Counted from the stretch's first letter, positions 5,889-13,915 are shown. The stretch: DNA of 30,487 nt from Tepidisphaeraceae bacterium (GCA_025450555.1 JANWHF010000043.1:1-30487), one strand, 5' to 3'. Made by a program: numbers and translations. The notes: generated from the sequence alone by a model not told the origin.

Positions 5889-7760
5889 ATGAATCGATTG
5901 GACCAACACGTCCGATGGGTGCAATCCAAAATGGCGTTCAACACGCTTCTGTGGGCGTGGGCATGGTCCGGCATCATCCTGGGCGCGGCGATTGCGATTA
6001 TCGTCCTGCTCAATCGGATCGTTCAGGTTCGTTTGCCTCATCAGGCGATCTGGTTCTGGAGCGCGCTGGGGGCTGCCGTCGCGGGTGGAGCAATTTACGC
6101 GATCATCCGCCGGCCAACGCTGCGCCAGGCGGCAGTCGAAATCGATTCTCGTCTGGCCCTTAAAGAGAAATTCAGCACGGCCCTCTACGTTCGCGGAAGC
6201 AAGGATCCCTTCGCCGCCGCGGCGGTTCGCGATGCCGAGAAGACCGCGGATCAAGTCAGCCTGCACAAGCGATTTCCCGTTCAATATCCTCGCGCTGGTT
6301 TGGGCACGCTTGGGATGGTGGTCGCCGTGCTGCTGATCATGTGGCTCTTCCCGACTTTCGATCTATTTGGCGTGAAGGCATCGCAGCAGGCCAAGCTCGA
6401 GCAACGTCACGCCCAACAGGCGCAGGCGGAAATACAGGTACGCAAGGCAATGGTCGCCATCGAGGCGGCTCCCCAATCGGTGCAGGCCGACGAGCAAATC
6501 AAACTGGCTTCAAAGGAACTTCCCGATTTGCTTCACCATGCCGGTTCCGATCCGGTTCGCGCCGCCAAGCGCGCCGAGGAAACGCTCAAGCAGATCGATG
6601 CGATCAAGCAGAAGATTCAGGATGAGAAAAAGTTCGCCGAGGCTCAGAAGGAATTCGAAAGCCTCAAGAACATCTCGCCGCCATCTCCAAATGAAACCGG
6701 GCCGGTTGCCGATGCGCAGCGCGCTTTGTCGGAAGGAAAGCTGGACGATGCCGTCAAAGATCTGAAAAAGGCCGTAGACAATTTCGATAAGATGGACAAG
6801 TCGCAGCAGGACAAGGCTGCCCAGCAGATGCAGAACATGGCGCAGCAACTGGCCAAGCAGGCCAACAATCCCCAGACGCAGCAGCAGATTCAAAAGCAAC
6901 TTCGGCAGGCCGGCGTCAGTCAGCAGCAGGCGCAGCAGATGCAGCAATTGATGCAGCAGGCGGCCAATGGAAATCAGCAGGCCGCCCAGCAACTGCAGCA
7001 GGCGGCCAACCAGGCAATCCAGCAGGCGAATCAGCAGGCCGGCCTTTCGCAAAAACAACAACAGCAGATTGCCCAGCAAATCCAGCAAGCCGTTCAAAAG
7101 GGACAACAGCAGGCCAATGGCCAAGCCAATGCCCAGGCCATGCAGCAGGCGGCCCAGTCGCTGGCGCAGGCCATGAAGCAAGGCTCGCAAGCCAGTAAGC
7201 AGCAGGCCAGCGGCGGCAAACAGCAGGGGCAGGGGGCAGGCGGCTCACAGATGGCGCAGGCTGCCCAGGCGATGCAACAGCAATTGCAGCAGTTGCAGGC
7301 GCAGGCAAGCGGCGCGGCCGGTGTCGCGGCGGGACAGGGACAGGCCGGCAAGTTCGGAAACAACGGCGGCGGACAGGCGCAGGCGGGCAACAACGGCCAG
7401 TTTGGAAACAACCAGGCCGGCCAGTTGGGCCAACCTCAACCCGGTCAACAAGGTGGCATGGGAGGCCCCGGCGTGGTCGCCATGGGACGCCGTCCCGACC
7501 CGACCGAGGCTCCCTTTGGCGTTAAACAGGAACTTTCAGACTCGCAGACCAACGACAACGGCAAGATCCTCGCCAGCAGCTTCGTCAAAGCTCCGGCTCA
7601 GAAGGGCACCTCAAAGATGTCGCTGAGTAAAGTGGCCGAGGCCGAAATGAAAGAAGCCACCGACGAAGTCGATCAGGAGCGCATCCCGCGCGGCGCCTGG
7701 AAGGCCGTCAAAGGATATTTCGATACGCTCAAGTCGGATCAGAATCAGAGCGGCAAGTAA
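5889..7760 (+). CDS. DUF4175-like membrane protein with Gln-rich coiled-coil tail (623 aa)
   Basis: Three membrane segments (about 19-42, 52-73 and 137-155) frame a soluble loop with EIDSRLALKEKFSTAL (84-99) and DPFAAAAVRDAE (106-117). This layout resembles DUF4175-type membrane proteins linked to MoxR/VWA clusters. The rest is a long helical, probably periplasmic, tail: charged coiled coil (165-320), then an extreme Gln/Ala region (about 310-490), then a Gly/Asn/Gln-rich linker and a more ordered C-terminus (about 540-623). ATG 5889 is chosen for its ribosome site (GGGAGG, five bases upstream); the frame is open from 5835 without one. As first gene of the cluster it may scaffold or sense in the envelope; that is inference. 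Unrelated coiled-coil proteins with convergent composition remain possible. Confidence 0.8.
   Translation: MNRLDQHVRWVQSKMAFNTLLWAWAWSGIILGAAIAIIVLLNRIVQVRLPHQAIWFWSALGAAVAGGAIYAIIRRPTLRQAAVEIDSRLALKEKFSTALYVRGSKDPFAAAAVRDAEKTADQVSLHKRFPVQYPRAGLGTLGMVVAVLLIMWLFPTFDLFGVKASQQAKLEQRHAQQAQAEIQVRKAMVAIEAAPQSVQADEQIKLASKELPDLLHHAGSDPVRAAKRAEETLKQIDAIKQKIQDEKKFAEAQKEFESLKNISPPSPNETGPVADAQRALSEGKLDDAVKDLKKAVDNFDKMDKSQQDKAAQQMQNMAQQLAKQANNPQTQQQIQKQLRQAGVSQQQAQQMQQLMQQAANGNQQAAQQLQQAANQAIQQANQQAGLSQKQQQQIAQQIQQAVQKGQQQANGQANAQAMQQAAQSLAQAMKQGSQASKQQASGGKQQGQGAGGSQMAQAAQAMQQQLQQLQAQASGAAGVAAGQGQAGKFGNNGGGQAQAGNNGQFGNNQAGQLGQPQPGQQGGMGGPGVVAMGRRPDPTEAPFGVKQELSDSQTNDNGKILASSFVKAPAQKGTSKMSLSKVAEAEMKEATDEVDQERIPRGAWKAVKGYFDTLKSDQNQSGK
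6810..7450 (+). repeat. Low-complexity CAG/CAA tract encoding poly-Gln/Ala
   Basis: Imperfect CAGCAGGC-type units dominate this stretch of the gene and encode runs such as QQQ, QQAQQMQQLMQQA and QQAANQ. The mix of CAG and CAA codons and interrupting Ala, Met and Asn shows it is a purified protein repeat rather than a fresh triplet expansion. It gives long leucine-rich open frames on the other strand, which are shadows. Confidence 0.85.
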
Positions 7761-7869
7761 CGACCGGCGCGGACATTCGCCAGCAGATTCGATGGCCGTT
7801 ACAATTCGCAAACCTGGCGGCGGTCGATCCATCTTTGGAATGATGTGTCCACCGCCGGTCAATGGCTTC

Positions 7870-8796
7870 ATGGGGGTCTGGCCCGTGCTGCAGCGGATCC
7901 TGTTGGTCATTCTGGCGTGTGCCGTCGTCACGGGCTGCGGCGATCCGCGCAAGCCCGACGCGATCTGGTGCGAAGCCGGCATGGGGCCGTGCGAAGTCGT
8001 CTACCCGCGCGCCATTTCCTACGACACCTTCGACGATTCGTTTTTCATCATCGACCGCCAGGCGCGCGTTCAGCATCTGGACCATGCGGGAAAATATATC
8101 GGCGAATGGCGGATGCCGATGTGGCAAATGGGCAAGCCGGTCGGCGTGGCGATTGGGCCGGACAAAAACGTCTATATTCCCGACACCCATTATCATCGCG
8201 TGATGGTCTATTCGCCCGATGGAAAGCTGATCCGCCAGTGGGGCAGCGAAGGGCGAGAGCCGGGGCAATTCATCTATCCAACCGATGTAGCCTGGGATTC
8301 GAAAGGGCACGCCTTCGTCAGCGAGTATGGCGATAACGACCGCGTACAGGTTTTCGACACGTCAGTCGATCCACCAAAATATCTGTACCGCTTCGGAAGG
8401 TTTGGGCAGGGGCCCGGCGAGTTCTCCCGGCCGCAAACGATGGTGGTCGATCACGACATCATTTACATCACCGATTCCTGCAATCATCGCCTCGACGTTT
8501 TTAAAGCCGATGGAACCTTCGTTCGCAGCATGGGATCGGTGGGCCAGGGACTGGGACAATATCGCTTCCCTTATGGGCTGGCTGAAGACGCGGAAGGGCA
8601 TCTGATCGTCTGCGAATTCGGCAACAATCGCGTACAACTGGTTGACAAGGAAACGGGACAGGGCCTCAAAATCTGGGGCGGCGGCGGGCGCGAGCCGGGA
8701 AAGCTTGCCTACCCGTGGGGCGTGGCGGTGGATAAAAGCGACCGCGTGGTCGCGGTGGATGCAGGGAACAATCGATTGCAGGTGTTCGAGTTTTAG
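7870..8796 (+). CDS. NHL-repeat beta-propeller lipoprotein (308 aa)
   Basis: A short signal peptide with lipobox VTGC (cysteine about residue 23) predicts lipid anchoring. The rest is a chain of NHL repeats, each with the pattern P-GVA-D--G-IYV-D--N-RV-VF: for example GVAIGPDKNVYIPDTHYHRV, then GRFGQGPGEFSRPQTMVV and EFGNNRVQLVDKETG, ending GNNRLQVFEF. Five or six blades can be counted, so it likely closes a six-bladed propeller that binds a protein or glycan rather than catalysing a reaction. The frame is open to 7792, and ATGs also occur at 7840 and 7843. I prefer 7870 because it puts the hydrophobic core at the N-terminus, but no start has a good ribosome site. The next gene begins 11 bp after the stop, suggesting coupled translation. 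Confidence 0.88.
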   Translation: MGVWPVLQRILLVILACAVVTGCGDPRKPDAIWCEAGMGPCEVVYPRAISYDTFDDSFFIIDRQARVQHLDHAGKYIGEWRMPMWQMGKPVGVAIGPDKNVYIPDTHYHRVMVYSPDGKLIRQWGSEGREPGQFIYPTDVAWDSKGHAFVSEYGDNDRVQVFDTSVDPPKYLYRFGRFGQGPGEFSRPQTMVVDHDIIYITDSCNHRLDVFKADGTFVRSMGSVGQGLGQYRFPYGLAEDAEGHLIVCEFGNNRVQLVDKETGQGLKIWGGGGREPGKLAYPWGVAVDKSDRVVAVDAGNNRLQVFEF

Positions 8797-8807
8797 ACGG
8801 CTTTGAC

Positions 8808-11800
8808 ATGACCCCATCGGCGATGCCGACCATCCTCGCATTCACCTGGCCCTTCCGGCTGGAATACCTGACCGCCTGGCAGGCATTCCTGCTTTTCCTT
8901 GCGCTAAGCGGCATCGTCTTGATCCTCGGGGTGCGTTCGCTCAACGGCCTTGGCCCCGTGCGCAAATGGGTGGCGATTGGCGTTCGCCTGCTGAACATTT
9001 TGCTGATCGTGCTGTTGATTGCGGGCCTGCGCTGGCAGCGCAAGCACAGCGATCTGGAAGTGATGGTCCTGCGCGACATCAGCGGCTCAACTCAACTCGT
9101 GCATGATTTCCCGGGTCAGTCGCTCCAGGCGTCGCTCGATGAATATTTCCGCGGGGCGGTGCACGATCCACGCAAGAAGCCGGACGACCGCATTGGCCTG
9201 ATCAGCTTCAACGAGCGGGCGCGCGTCGATGCAATGCCCAGCAAAGACCTTCGCCTCGATACGCGCGGCGTTCCTGATCCGGGAACCGGAACTGACGTCG
9301 AATCAGCCATCCAGCTTGGCCTTGCGACGCTGTCTCCCGATACGATGCACCGGATGGTGCTGGTCTGGGACGGCAACGCAACGACCGGCAACGTCGATGA
9401 AGCGGTCAGCGCCGCCGTGGCGCAGCACGTTCCGATCGACGTGCTGCCGCTGCAGTATGACGTGCAGAATGAGGTGATGGTCGAGCGATTCATCGCGCCG
9501 ACGTGGAAGCGCGAAAATGAACCGTTCACGCTCGATGTCATTTTACGCTCAACCAATACCGTCCCCGTGACCGGAAAGCTGAGCGTCATTCATCGGACCG
9601 AGGATGGCGACGAATATCTCGATATGGATCCCTCGACAGCCCAGGTCGATCCATCTCGAAAAGTCACACTAAAGCCGGGCCTGAACGTCGAACACGTTCA
9701 CGTGTCGGCGCTTCGCCATTCGGGCGTCCATCAATTCCACGCGAACTTCACGCCCGATAATAACGCAACCGGCGTCACATCCAGCATCGCTGGACTTCCA
9801 GCTCCCAAGGCCGACACGCTCGAAAGCAACAACGCGGCCGATTCGTTTACCTTCGTCAAAGGTAAGGGGCAGATTCTTTACGTCGATAACGTCCGCGATG
9901 CCTCGGGAGCACGCGGGCCGGGCGAGCTTCTTGCCAACGCGCTGGCCAGCGAGCAAATCGAGCTTCGGCGAATCAATGTCGATCAATTCCCGCAGAACCT
10001 CGTCGCACTGCAAAGCTACGACGCAATCATCCTGGGCAACGTTCCGCATGGCGAAGGCGGTCTTTCCACTGAGCAGGACAAGATGATCGCGACCTATGTC
10101 CATGACATGGGCGGCGGCCTGGTCATGATCGGCGGGGACGACACCTTCGGCGCCGGCGGCTGGCAGGGATCGGAAATCGAAAAAATCCTGCCGGTCGATA
10201 TGGACATCCCGGCCCAGCGCCAGGTGGGCAAAGGCGCCTTGGTTTTGATCATGCACTCCTGCGAGATGCCTGATGGAAATTTCTGGGGGCTTCAATGCGC
10301 GATCCAGGCGATCAAGGCGCTGTCCGATCGCGATGAGATCGGGATCATCAGCTACTCGTGGAACGGCCAGGGCAACGGAATTGGCGGGGCCAGTTGGGAT
10401 TTCCCGCTTCAGGAAAAGGAGGATGGTTCGAAAGTTCTCGCGGCGGCGAAGAACATGCAGCTTGGCGACATGCCAAGCTTCGATGACGCGATGAATCTGG
10501 CGCTGAATGGGGTCAACAATGGGCCGGGCTTGATTCGCAGCAATGCCCGACAAAAGCATGTCATCATCATCAGCGACGGAGACCCGGGCGCTCCTGTTCC
10601 GCAGTTGATGCAGGCCTATCGCAATGCGAAAGTCAGCGTTTCGACCATCACCGTTTATCCGCACATGACCGGCGCGAACGGCCTGCCGCCAACGATGGAA
10701 GAAATTGCCCAGCAGCTCAGCGGCCGGGCTTATGGGCCGATCAACAGCAAGCCCAATCAGCTTCCGCAGATCTTCATCAAAGAGGCTACTGTCGTTCGGC
10801 GCAGCCTGATTCACGAAGATGAGAAGGGCATTCAGGTGCGCTTGGCAGATGCGTCCGATGAAATGGTGCGCGGGCTTGGGCAGCCGGCGCCGGTATTTGG
10901 CATGGTGCTGACCAGCAAGAAGCCGGACCCAAAAGTCAGCATGCCGCTGTCGGCGGGGCCGATGCAGGATCCGATTCTGGCGCACTGGCAGGCGGGGTTG
11001 GGCAAGTCGGCCGTCTTCACCAGCGATGCGACCGGAAAATGGGCGCCGCAATGGGTGCAGTCGCCGGCCTTCAGCAAGTTTTGGGCGCAGGTTGTTCGTT
11101 CGGTTTCGCGCCCGCCAATGAGCAGCGATTTCGACGTCGAGACGAATCTGGAAGGTAACAAGGGGCATGTCGTCGTCGATGCAGTGAATAAGGACGACAG
11201 CTTTTTGAACTTCCTGAACATCTCCGGCGTCGTTGCCGGGCCCGATGGAAAGAGCATTCCAGTTCATCTGGTTCAGACGGCGCCGGGCCGTTACGAGGGA
11301 GATTTCGACGCGCACGCTCCGGGCAATTACGTCGTCGCCATGCATTACCAGGGGCAGAAGGAATCAGGCGAGCTGCTGGGCGGGGCGGCGATGAACAGCG
11401 ATCCCGAATTGCGCGAGCTCAAGAGCAACGAGGCCAAGCTTGAGGAAATCGCGTCGCGCACAGGCGGCCGGGTTTTGACGCCTTGGAACTCAGCCGATGC
11501 CGATCTTTTCGATCGCGAGAATGTGGTCGTGACAGCTTCGCCGCTGCCGGTGTGGGATCGGCTCATTCCGCTGCTGCTATTTACGATTCTGCTGGATGTG
11601 GCGATTCGGCGCATCGCATGGGATTGGGAATCGACCAAGCGCATGGCCGCCACGGCTGGCGCATATGTCCGATCCTTCACGACGGTGCGAAAAGTCGAGT
11701 CGCGTCAGACCCTCGATGCGCTTAAGCGCGTGCGAGAGGAAGTGGCCGAGACGAAGTTCAAGCCCGGCGAGAAGGCGTCGCCCGCGCCAACACACGCGGC

Positions 11801-12020
11801 AGCGCCGCGCCCCGATCCCAAGGCCAAGTTCCAAGCCAAGGGCGTTGCCGGCGATATCACGCAGGTGGTTGGCGGAGCAGTCGATAAGCCGGTGCCGTCC
11901 GAACCCAAGAAGCCGCAGCCCAAAGGACAGCCGCCCCAGGAACCGGGCGGACATACCAGCAGCTTGCTGGAAGCCAAGCGCCGCGCGCAGCAGCAGATCA
12001 AGAAGAAGGAAGAGGAATGA
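8808..12020 (+). CDS. Large membrane protein with two VWA domains and a glutamine-amidotransferase-like fold (1070 aa)
   Basis: Two N-terminal membrane helices (about 24-44 and 58-73) precede a VWA domain with an intact metal site: DISGS (90-94), the Thr in GTGTD (about 162) and D188 in WDGN. After a beta-sandwich part comes a class-I glutamine amidotransferase-like fold (about 352-470: YDAIILGNVP, then GGGLVMIGGDDTFGAGG), without the catalytic Cys-His-Glu I would expect, so probably non-enzymatic. A second VWA (about 475-650) has HSCEM where DxSxS should be, so its metal site is degenerate. A C-terminal beta domain, a third membrane helix (about 915-935) and a Lys/Pro-rich cytosolic tail follow. 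Similar fusions partner MoxR ATPases in Planctomycetota and Verrucomicrobiota. No ribosome site precedes the ATG; translation is probably coupled to the NHL gene. Confidence 0.9.
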   Translation: MTPSAMPTILAFTWPFRLEYLTAWQAFLLFLALSGIVLILGVRSLNGLGPVRKWVAIGVRLLNILLIVLLIAGLRWQRKHSDLEVMVLRDISGSTQLVHDFPGQSLQASLDEYFRGAVHDPRKKPDDRIGLISFNERARVDAMPSKDLRLDTRGVPDPGTGTDVESAIQLGLATLSPDTMHRMVLVWDGNATTGNVDEAVSAAVAQHVPIDVLPLQYDVQNEVMVERFIAPTWKRENEPFTLDVILRSTNTVPVTGKLSVIHRTEDGDEYLDMDPSTAQVDPSRKVTLKPGLNVEHVHVSALRHSGVHQFHANFTPDNNATGVTSSIAGLPAPKADTLESNNAADSFTFVKGKGQILYVDNVRDASGARGPGELLANALASEQIELRRINVDQFPQNLVALQSYDAIILGNVPHGEGGLSTEQDKMIATYVHDMGGGLVMIGGDDTFGAGGWQGSEIEKILPVDMDIPAQRQVGKGALVLIMHSCEMPDGNFWGLQCAIQAIKALSDRDEIGIISYSWNGQGNGIGGASWDFPLQEKEDGSKVLAAAKNMQLGDMPSFDDAMNLALNGVNNGPGLIRSNARQKHVIIISDGDPGAPVPQLMQAYRNAKVSVSTITVYPHMTGANGLPPTMEEIAQQLSGRAYGPINSKPNQLPQIFIKEATVVRRSLIHEDEKGIQVRLADASDEMVRGLGQPAPVFGMVLTSKKPDPKVSMPLSAGPMQDPILAHWQAGLGKSAVFTSDATGKWAPQWVQSPAFSKFWAQVVRSVSRPPMSSDFDVETNLEGNKGHVVVDAVNKDDSFLNFLNISGVVAGPDGKSIPVHLVQTAPGRYEGDFDAHAPGNYVVAMHYQGQKESGELLGGAAMNSDPELRELKSNEAKLEEIASRTGGRVLTPWNSADADLFDRENVVVTASPLPVWDRLIPLLLFTILLDVAIRRIAWDWESTKRMAATAGAYVRSFTTVRKVESRQTLDALKRVREEVAETKFKPGEKASPAPTHAAAPRPDPKAKFQAKGVAGDITQVVGGAVDKPVPSEPKKPQPKGQPPQEPGGHTSSLLEAKRRAQQQIKKKEEE

Positions 12021-12051
12021 GCCGGCGGCGCGATGAAGCGCCGGGCCGGCT
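12020..12051 (+). terminator. GC-rich hairpin between the VWA gene and the 64-aa gene
   Basis: AGCCGGC and GGCGC (12020-12031) pair with GCGCC and GCCGGCT (12038-12051) over 12 bp, with a two-base bulge and a GATGAA loop. GATTTGTTG follows, not a real T-tract. It overlaps the VWA stop codon. It may be an attenuator or mRNA-stability stem that lowers readthrough to the small gene and moxR. Confidence 0.45.
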
Positions 12052-12063
12052 GATTTGTTGAAG

Positions 12064-12258
12064 ATGCCCAGACATGAGATTCCGCCCAACATTGGCAAGG
12101 TTCGCGTGGCCATCACGCTGGGCAACAAGTATGTCGTCTGGAATGGGAAGCAGGGAAAACACGAATTCAAAATCGCGTTCAAGAATCGCAAAGAAGCCAC
12201 CGCTGCCGCCGTGAAGATTAACCAGATGAAAAATGGTGGTGTTCTGGAAGTCGATTGA
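12064..12258 (+). CDS. Small hypothetical protein (64 aa)
   Basis: The protein is basic, with a likely beta-rich start (KVRVAITLGNKYVVWNGKQG) and a helix (NRKEATAAAVKINQMKNGG), ending VLEVD. No signal peptide or membrane segment is seen, so it should be cytosolic. I recognise no family. The ATG at 12064 is chosen over tandem TTG codons at 12055 and 12058; TTGAAG is only a weak ribosome site. The gene lies between the VWA and MoxR genes, 43 bp after one and 67 bp before the other. Its regular alternation of charged and hydrophobic residues supports a real gene over chance. Confidence 0.6.
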   Translation: MPRHEIPPNIGKVRVAITLGNKYVVWNGKQGKHEFKIAFKNRKEATAAAVKINQMKNGGVLEVD

Positions 12259-12325
12259 CGCGAAACAGAATTAAGGGCGAACGCGCAATAGAGCGCTTTA
12301 GATTTGATCTCCGAAAGGACTGTCC

Positions 12326-13372
12326 ATGCCAGCTCCAACGAATGCACCTGCCGTTGATCCGCAGATCCATCAGCTTTGCGAAGAGTTCCGGCGCGATTAT
12401 CGCGCGGTGCAGGCGGAAATCGGCAAGGCGATCGTCGGCCATGAAGAGATCGTCGCCGGCGTGCTGACCTGCCTGTTCGTCGGCGGTCATGCGCTGCTGG
12501 AAGGCGTGCCGGGCCTGGGAAAGACGGCGCTGATTCGCGCGCTGGCACAGGCGCTGAATTTGAAGTTCAGCCGCATTCAGTTCACGCCCGATCTGATGCC
12601 CGCTGACGTGATCGGCACCAACGTGATCATGGAAAACGAGCAGGGGCATCGCGCCTTCAATTTCATGGCCGGCCCGATCTTCTCGCAGATCGTGCTTGCT
12701 GACGAAATCAATCGCGCGACGCCCAAGACGCAGTCGGCCCTCCTCGAAGCCATGCAGGAAAAGCAGGTGACGGCCGGCGGATCGGTCCGCAAACTCGAAG
12801 AACCTTTCTTCGTGATGGCGACGCAGAATCCGCTCGAGCAGGAAGGCACCTATCCACTGCCCGAAGCGCAGCTCGACCGGTTCTTCTTCAAGCTGCAGGT
12901 ACAATACAGCGGCCGCGAAGAGCTGCGGACAATTCTCGATCGCACGACGACCGGCCATGTGCCGCAGGTTCAGCCGGTGATCGATGGGCCACGGATCATG
13001 CGCCATCAGGATCTGGTTCGTCGCGTCGTGATCGCGCCACATGTTCAGGATTACGCAATTCGCCTGACCCTTGCGACCCACCCACGTGGCCAATTCGCCA
13101 CGCCGATGGTCAACCAGTTCCTCCGCGTGGGAGCAAGCCCCCGGGCGGCACAGGCGATTACCCTGGCCGCCAAGGTTCGTGCGCTGCTCGATGGGCGATT
13201 TCACGTCAGCTTTAAAGATGTGAAGGACGTGGTCGTTCCCGCGATGCGGCACCGCGTGATCCTCAATTTTGAGGGCGAAGCCGAGGGGATCACGACCGAT
13301 ATGGTGCTGGAAAAGATGATTGCCGACACTCCGAACACAATAGAGTCGGAGCTTGCCGCCGGCAAAATGTAG
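12326..13372 (+). CDS. MoxR-family AAA+ ATPase (348 aa)
   Basis: MoxR ATPases act as chaperones that, with VWA proteins, help mature or remodel other proteins, often inserting metals or cofactors. Walker A is GVPGLGKT (60-67), Walker B is IVLADEINR (122-130, D126-E127), sensor 1 is ATQNP (165-169), and LDRFFFKL (183-190) includes the conserved Arg. The C-terminal lid (about 215-340) is all-helical. Length fits the family. AAAGGA lies six bases before the ATG. It is the last gene of the cluster, after the large VWA membrane protein. In many genomes moxR comes first and is followed by a DUF58 gene; here a terminator follows and no DUF58 gene lies in the window. Confidence 0.96.
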   Translation: MPAPTNAPAVDPQIHQLCEEFRRDYRAVQAEIGKAIVGHEEIVAGVLTCLFVGGHALLEGVPGLGKTALIRALAQALNLKFSRIQFTPDLMPADVIGTNVIMENEQGHRAFNFMAGPIFSQIVLADEINRATPKTQSALLEAMQEKQVTAGGSVRKLEEPFFVMATQNPLEQEGTYPLPEAQLDRFFFKLQVQYSGREELRTILDRTTTGHVPQVQPVIDGPRIMRHQDLVRRVVIAPHVQDYAIRLTLATHPRGQFATPMVNQFLRVGASPRAAQAITLAAKVRALLDGRFHVSFKDVKDVVVPAMRHRVILNFEGEAEGITTDMVLEKMIADTPNTIESELAAGKM

Positions 13373-13406
13373 CGGACCCAAATCGCGATTTGCCAAATTA
13401 AAAAAG

Positions 13407-13437
13407 ACCGCTTGACGTGTCTTTCGTCAAGCGGTTT
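13407..13437 (+). terminator. Rho-independent terminator after moxR
   Basis: ACCGCTTGACG (13407-13417) pairs perfectly with CGTCAAGCGGT (13425-13435) across a TGTCTTT loop, with A5 upstream and a short TTT downstream. It lies 34 bp after the moxR stop and separates that cluster from the giant gene. Confidence 0.85.
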
Positions 13438-13465
13438 GCCTGCATTGAATCTGGTCCGAAAAGCG

Positions 13466-13494
13466 TTGATTCTTGCGGCCAAATGTGGGAGAAT
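13466..13494 (+). promoter_or_regulatory. Candidate sigma-70 promoter of the giant gene
   Basis: TTGATT at 13466-13471 (four of six to consensus) and GAGAAT at 13489-13494 (four of six) are separated by 17 bp. It is the best spaced pair I see after the moxR terminator, but the match is modest. Confidence 0.35.
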
Positions 13495-13739
13495 TGCCGC
13501 GCCAGCTTGAATGTTGGCTGCCTCACAATCCGCAAGCGAATTGTGATGTGGGAGCGGCGGGCTTTGGGGCAGTTTGATCCAATCTGAGGGCTGTATTCTC
13601 AGGTTATTTCAGTTTTGAGAGCCGGTTTCGGGGACGTTGCGCAGTCGCCCGGCAGGATTTTTGAAGGGCTCGGCGGGTAACGTCGGGGCACCTCATGGGG
13701 ACTCGTTCGGTTTTTGCCGCATTTCTCTGCACCGGTAAG

Positions 13740-13775
13740 CGCGCTCACTCGCGCAGGTTGCCTGCGCACAGCGCG
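13740..13775 (+). promoter_or_regulatory. Nested hairpin upstream of the giant gene start
   Basis: An outer stem (CGCGCT 13740-13745 with AGCGCG 13770-13775) encloses a perfect inner stem (GCGCAGG 13751-13757 with CCTGCGC 13761-13767) around a TTG loop. It ends about 30 bases before the ribosome site GGAG (13805-13808). Such a stem could protect the very long mRNA or tune translation; that is inference. It has no T-tract. Confidence 0.5.
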
Positions 13776-13816
13776 AAGGCATGAGAAGTTTTGCATCGCC
13801 AGGCGGAGCCTCAATT

Positions 13817-13915
13817 ATGTCAAAGTGGGATTCTCGGAGTCGCAATTCCCGCGCGCTCAAGCGGGCTGCTGGAACGATTGTCGAACAACTTGAAAAACGC
13901 CTGATGCTGTCGGGC
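13817..13915 (+). other. LEPR-xLL-type N-terminal motif of the giant protein
   Basis: Residues 1-33 are very basic (RSRNSRALKRAAG), then comes VEQLEKRLMLSG. The LEPR-xLL motif (often LEPRLLLS or LEQRVMLS) heads many huge extracellular proteins in Planctomycetota. This copy has K for P, and M at the x position. How such proteins are exported is not settled. Confidence 0.8.

Larger units (their letters stand above)
13438..13816 (+). other. Intergenic region and long leader of the giant surface-protein gene
   Basis: No gene is seen here. The region holds a proposed promoter (13466-13494) and, if that is used, a leader of about 320 nt. Stems visible by eye include CACAAT...ATTGTG near 13525-13545, and a strong hairpin at 13740-13775 just before the start codon, listed separately. 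Confidence 0.5.

Noticed and set aside
6510..7190. Leucine-rich minus-strand frame of 226 codons
   Set aside because: It is the reverse complement of the CAG/CAA tract (CTG and TTG read as Leu), not a membrane protein.
9669..11345. Minus-strand open frame of 558 codons opposite the VWA gene
   Set aside because: Antisense shadow of a GC-rich gene; its composition (many Arg, His, Asp) is typical of a wrong frame, and the VWA protein is well supported on the other strand.
12218..13396. Minus-strand open frame of 392 codons opposite moxR
   Set aside because: It covers the clear MoxR gene entirely and encodes Arg/His-rich sequence without domains.
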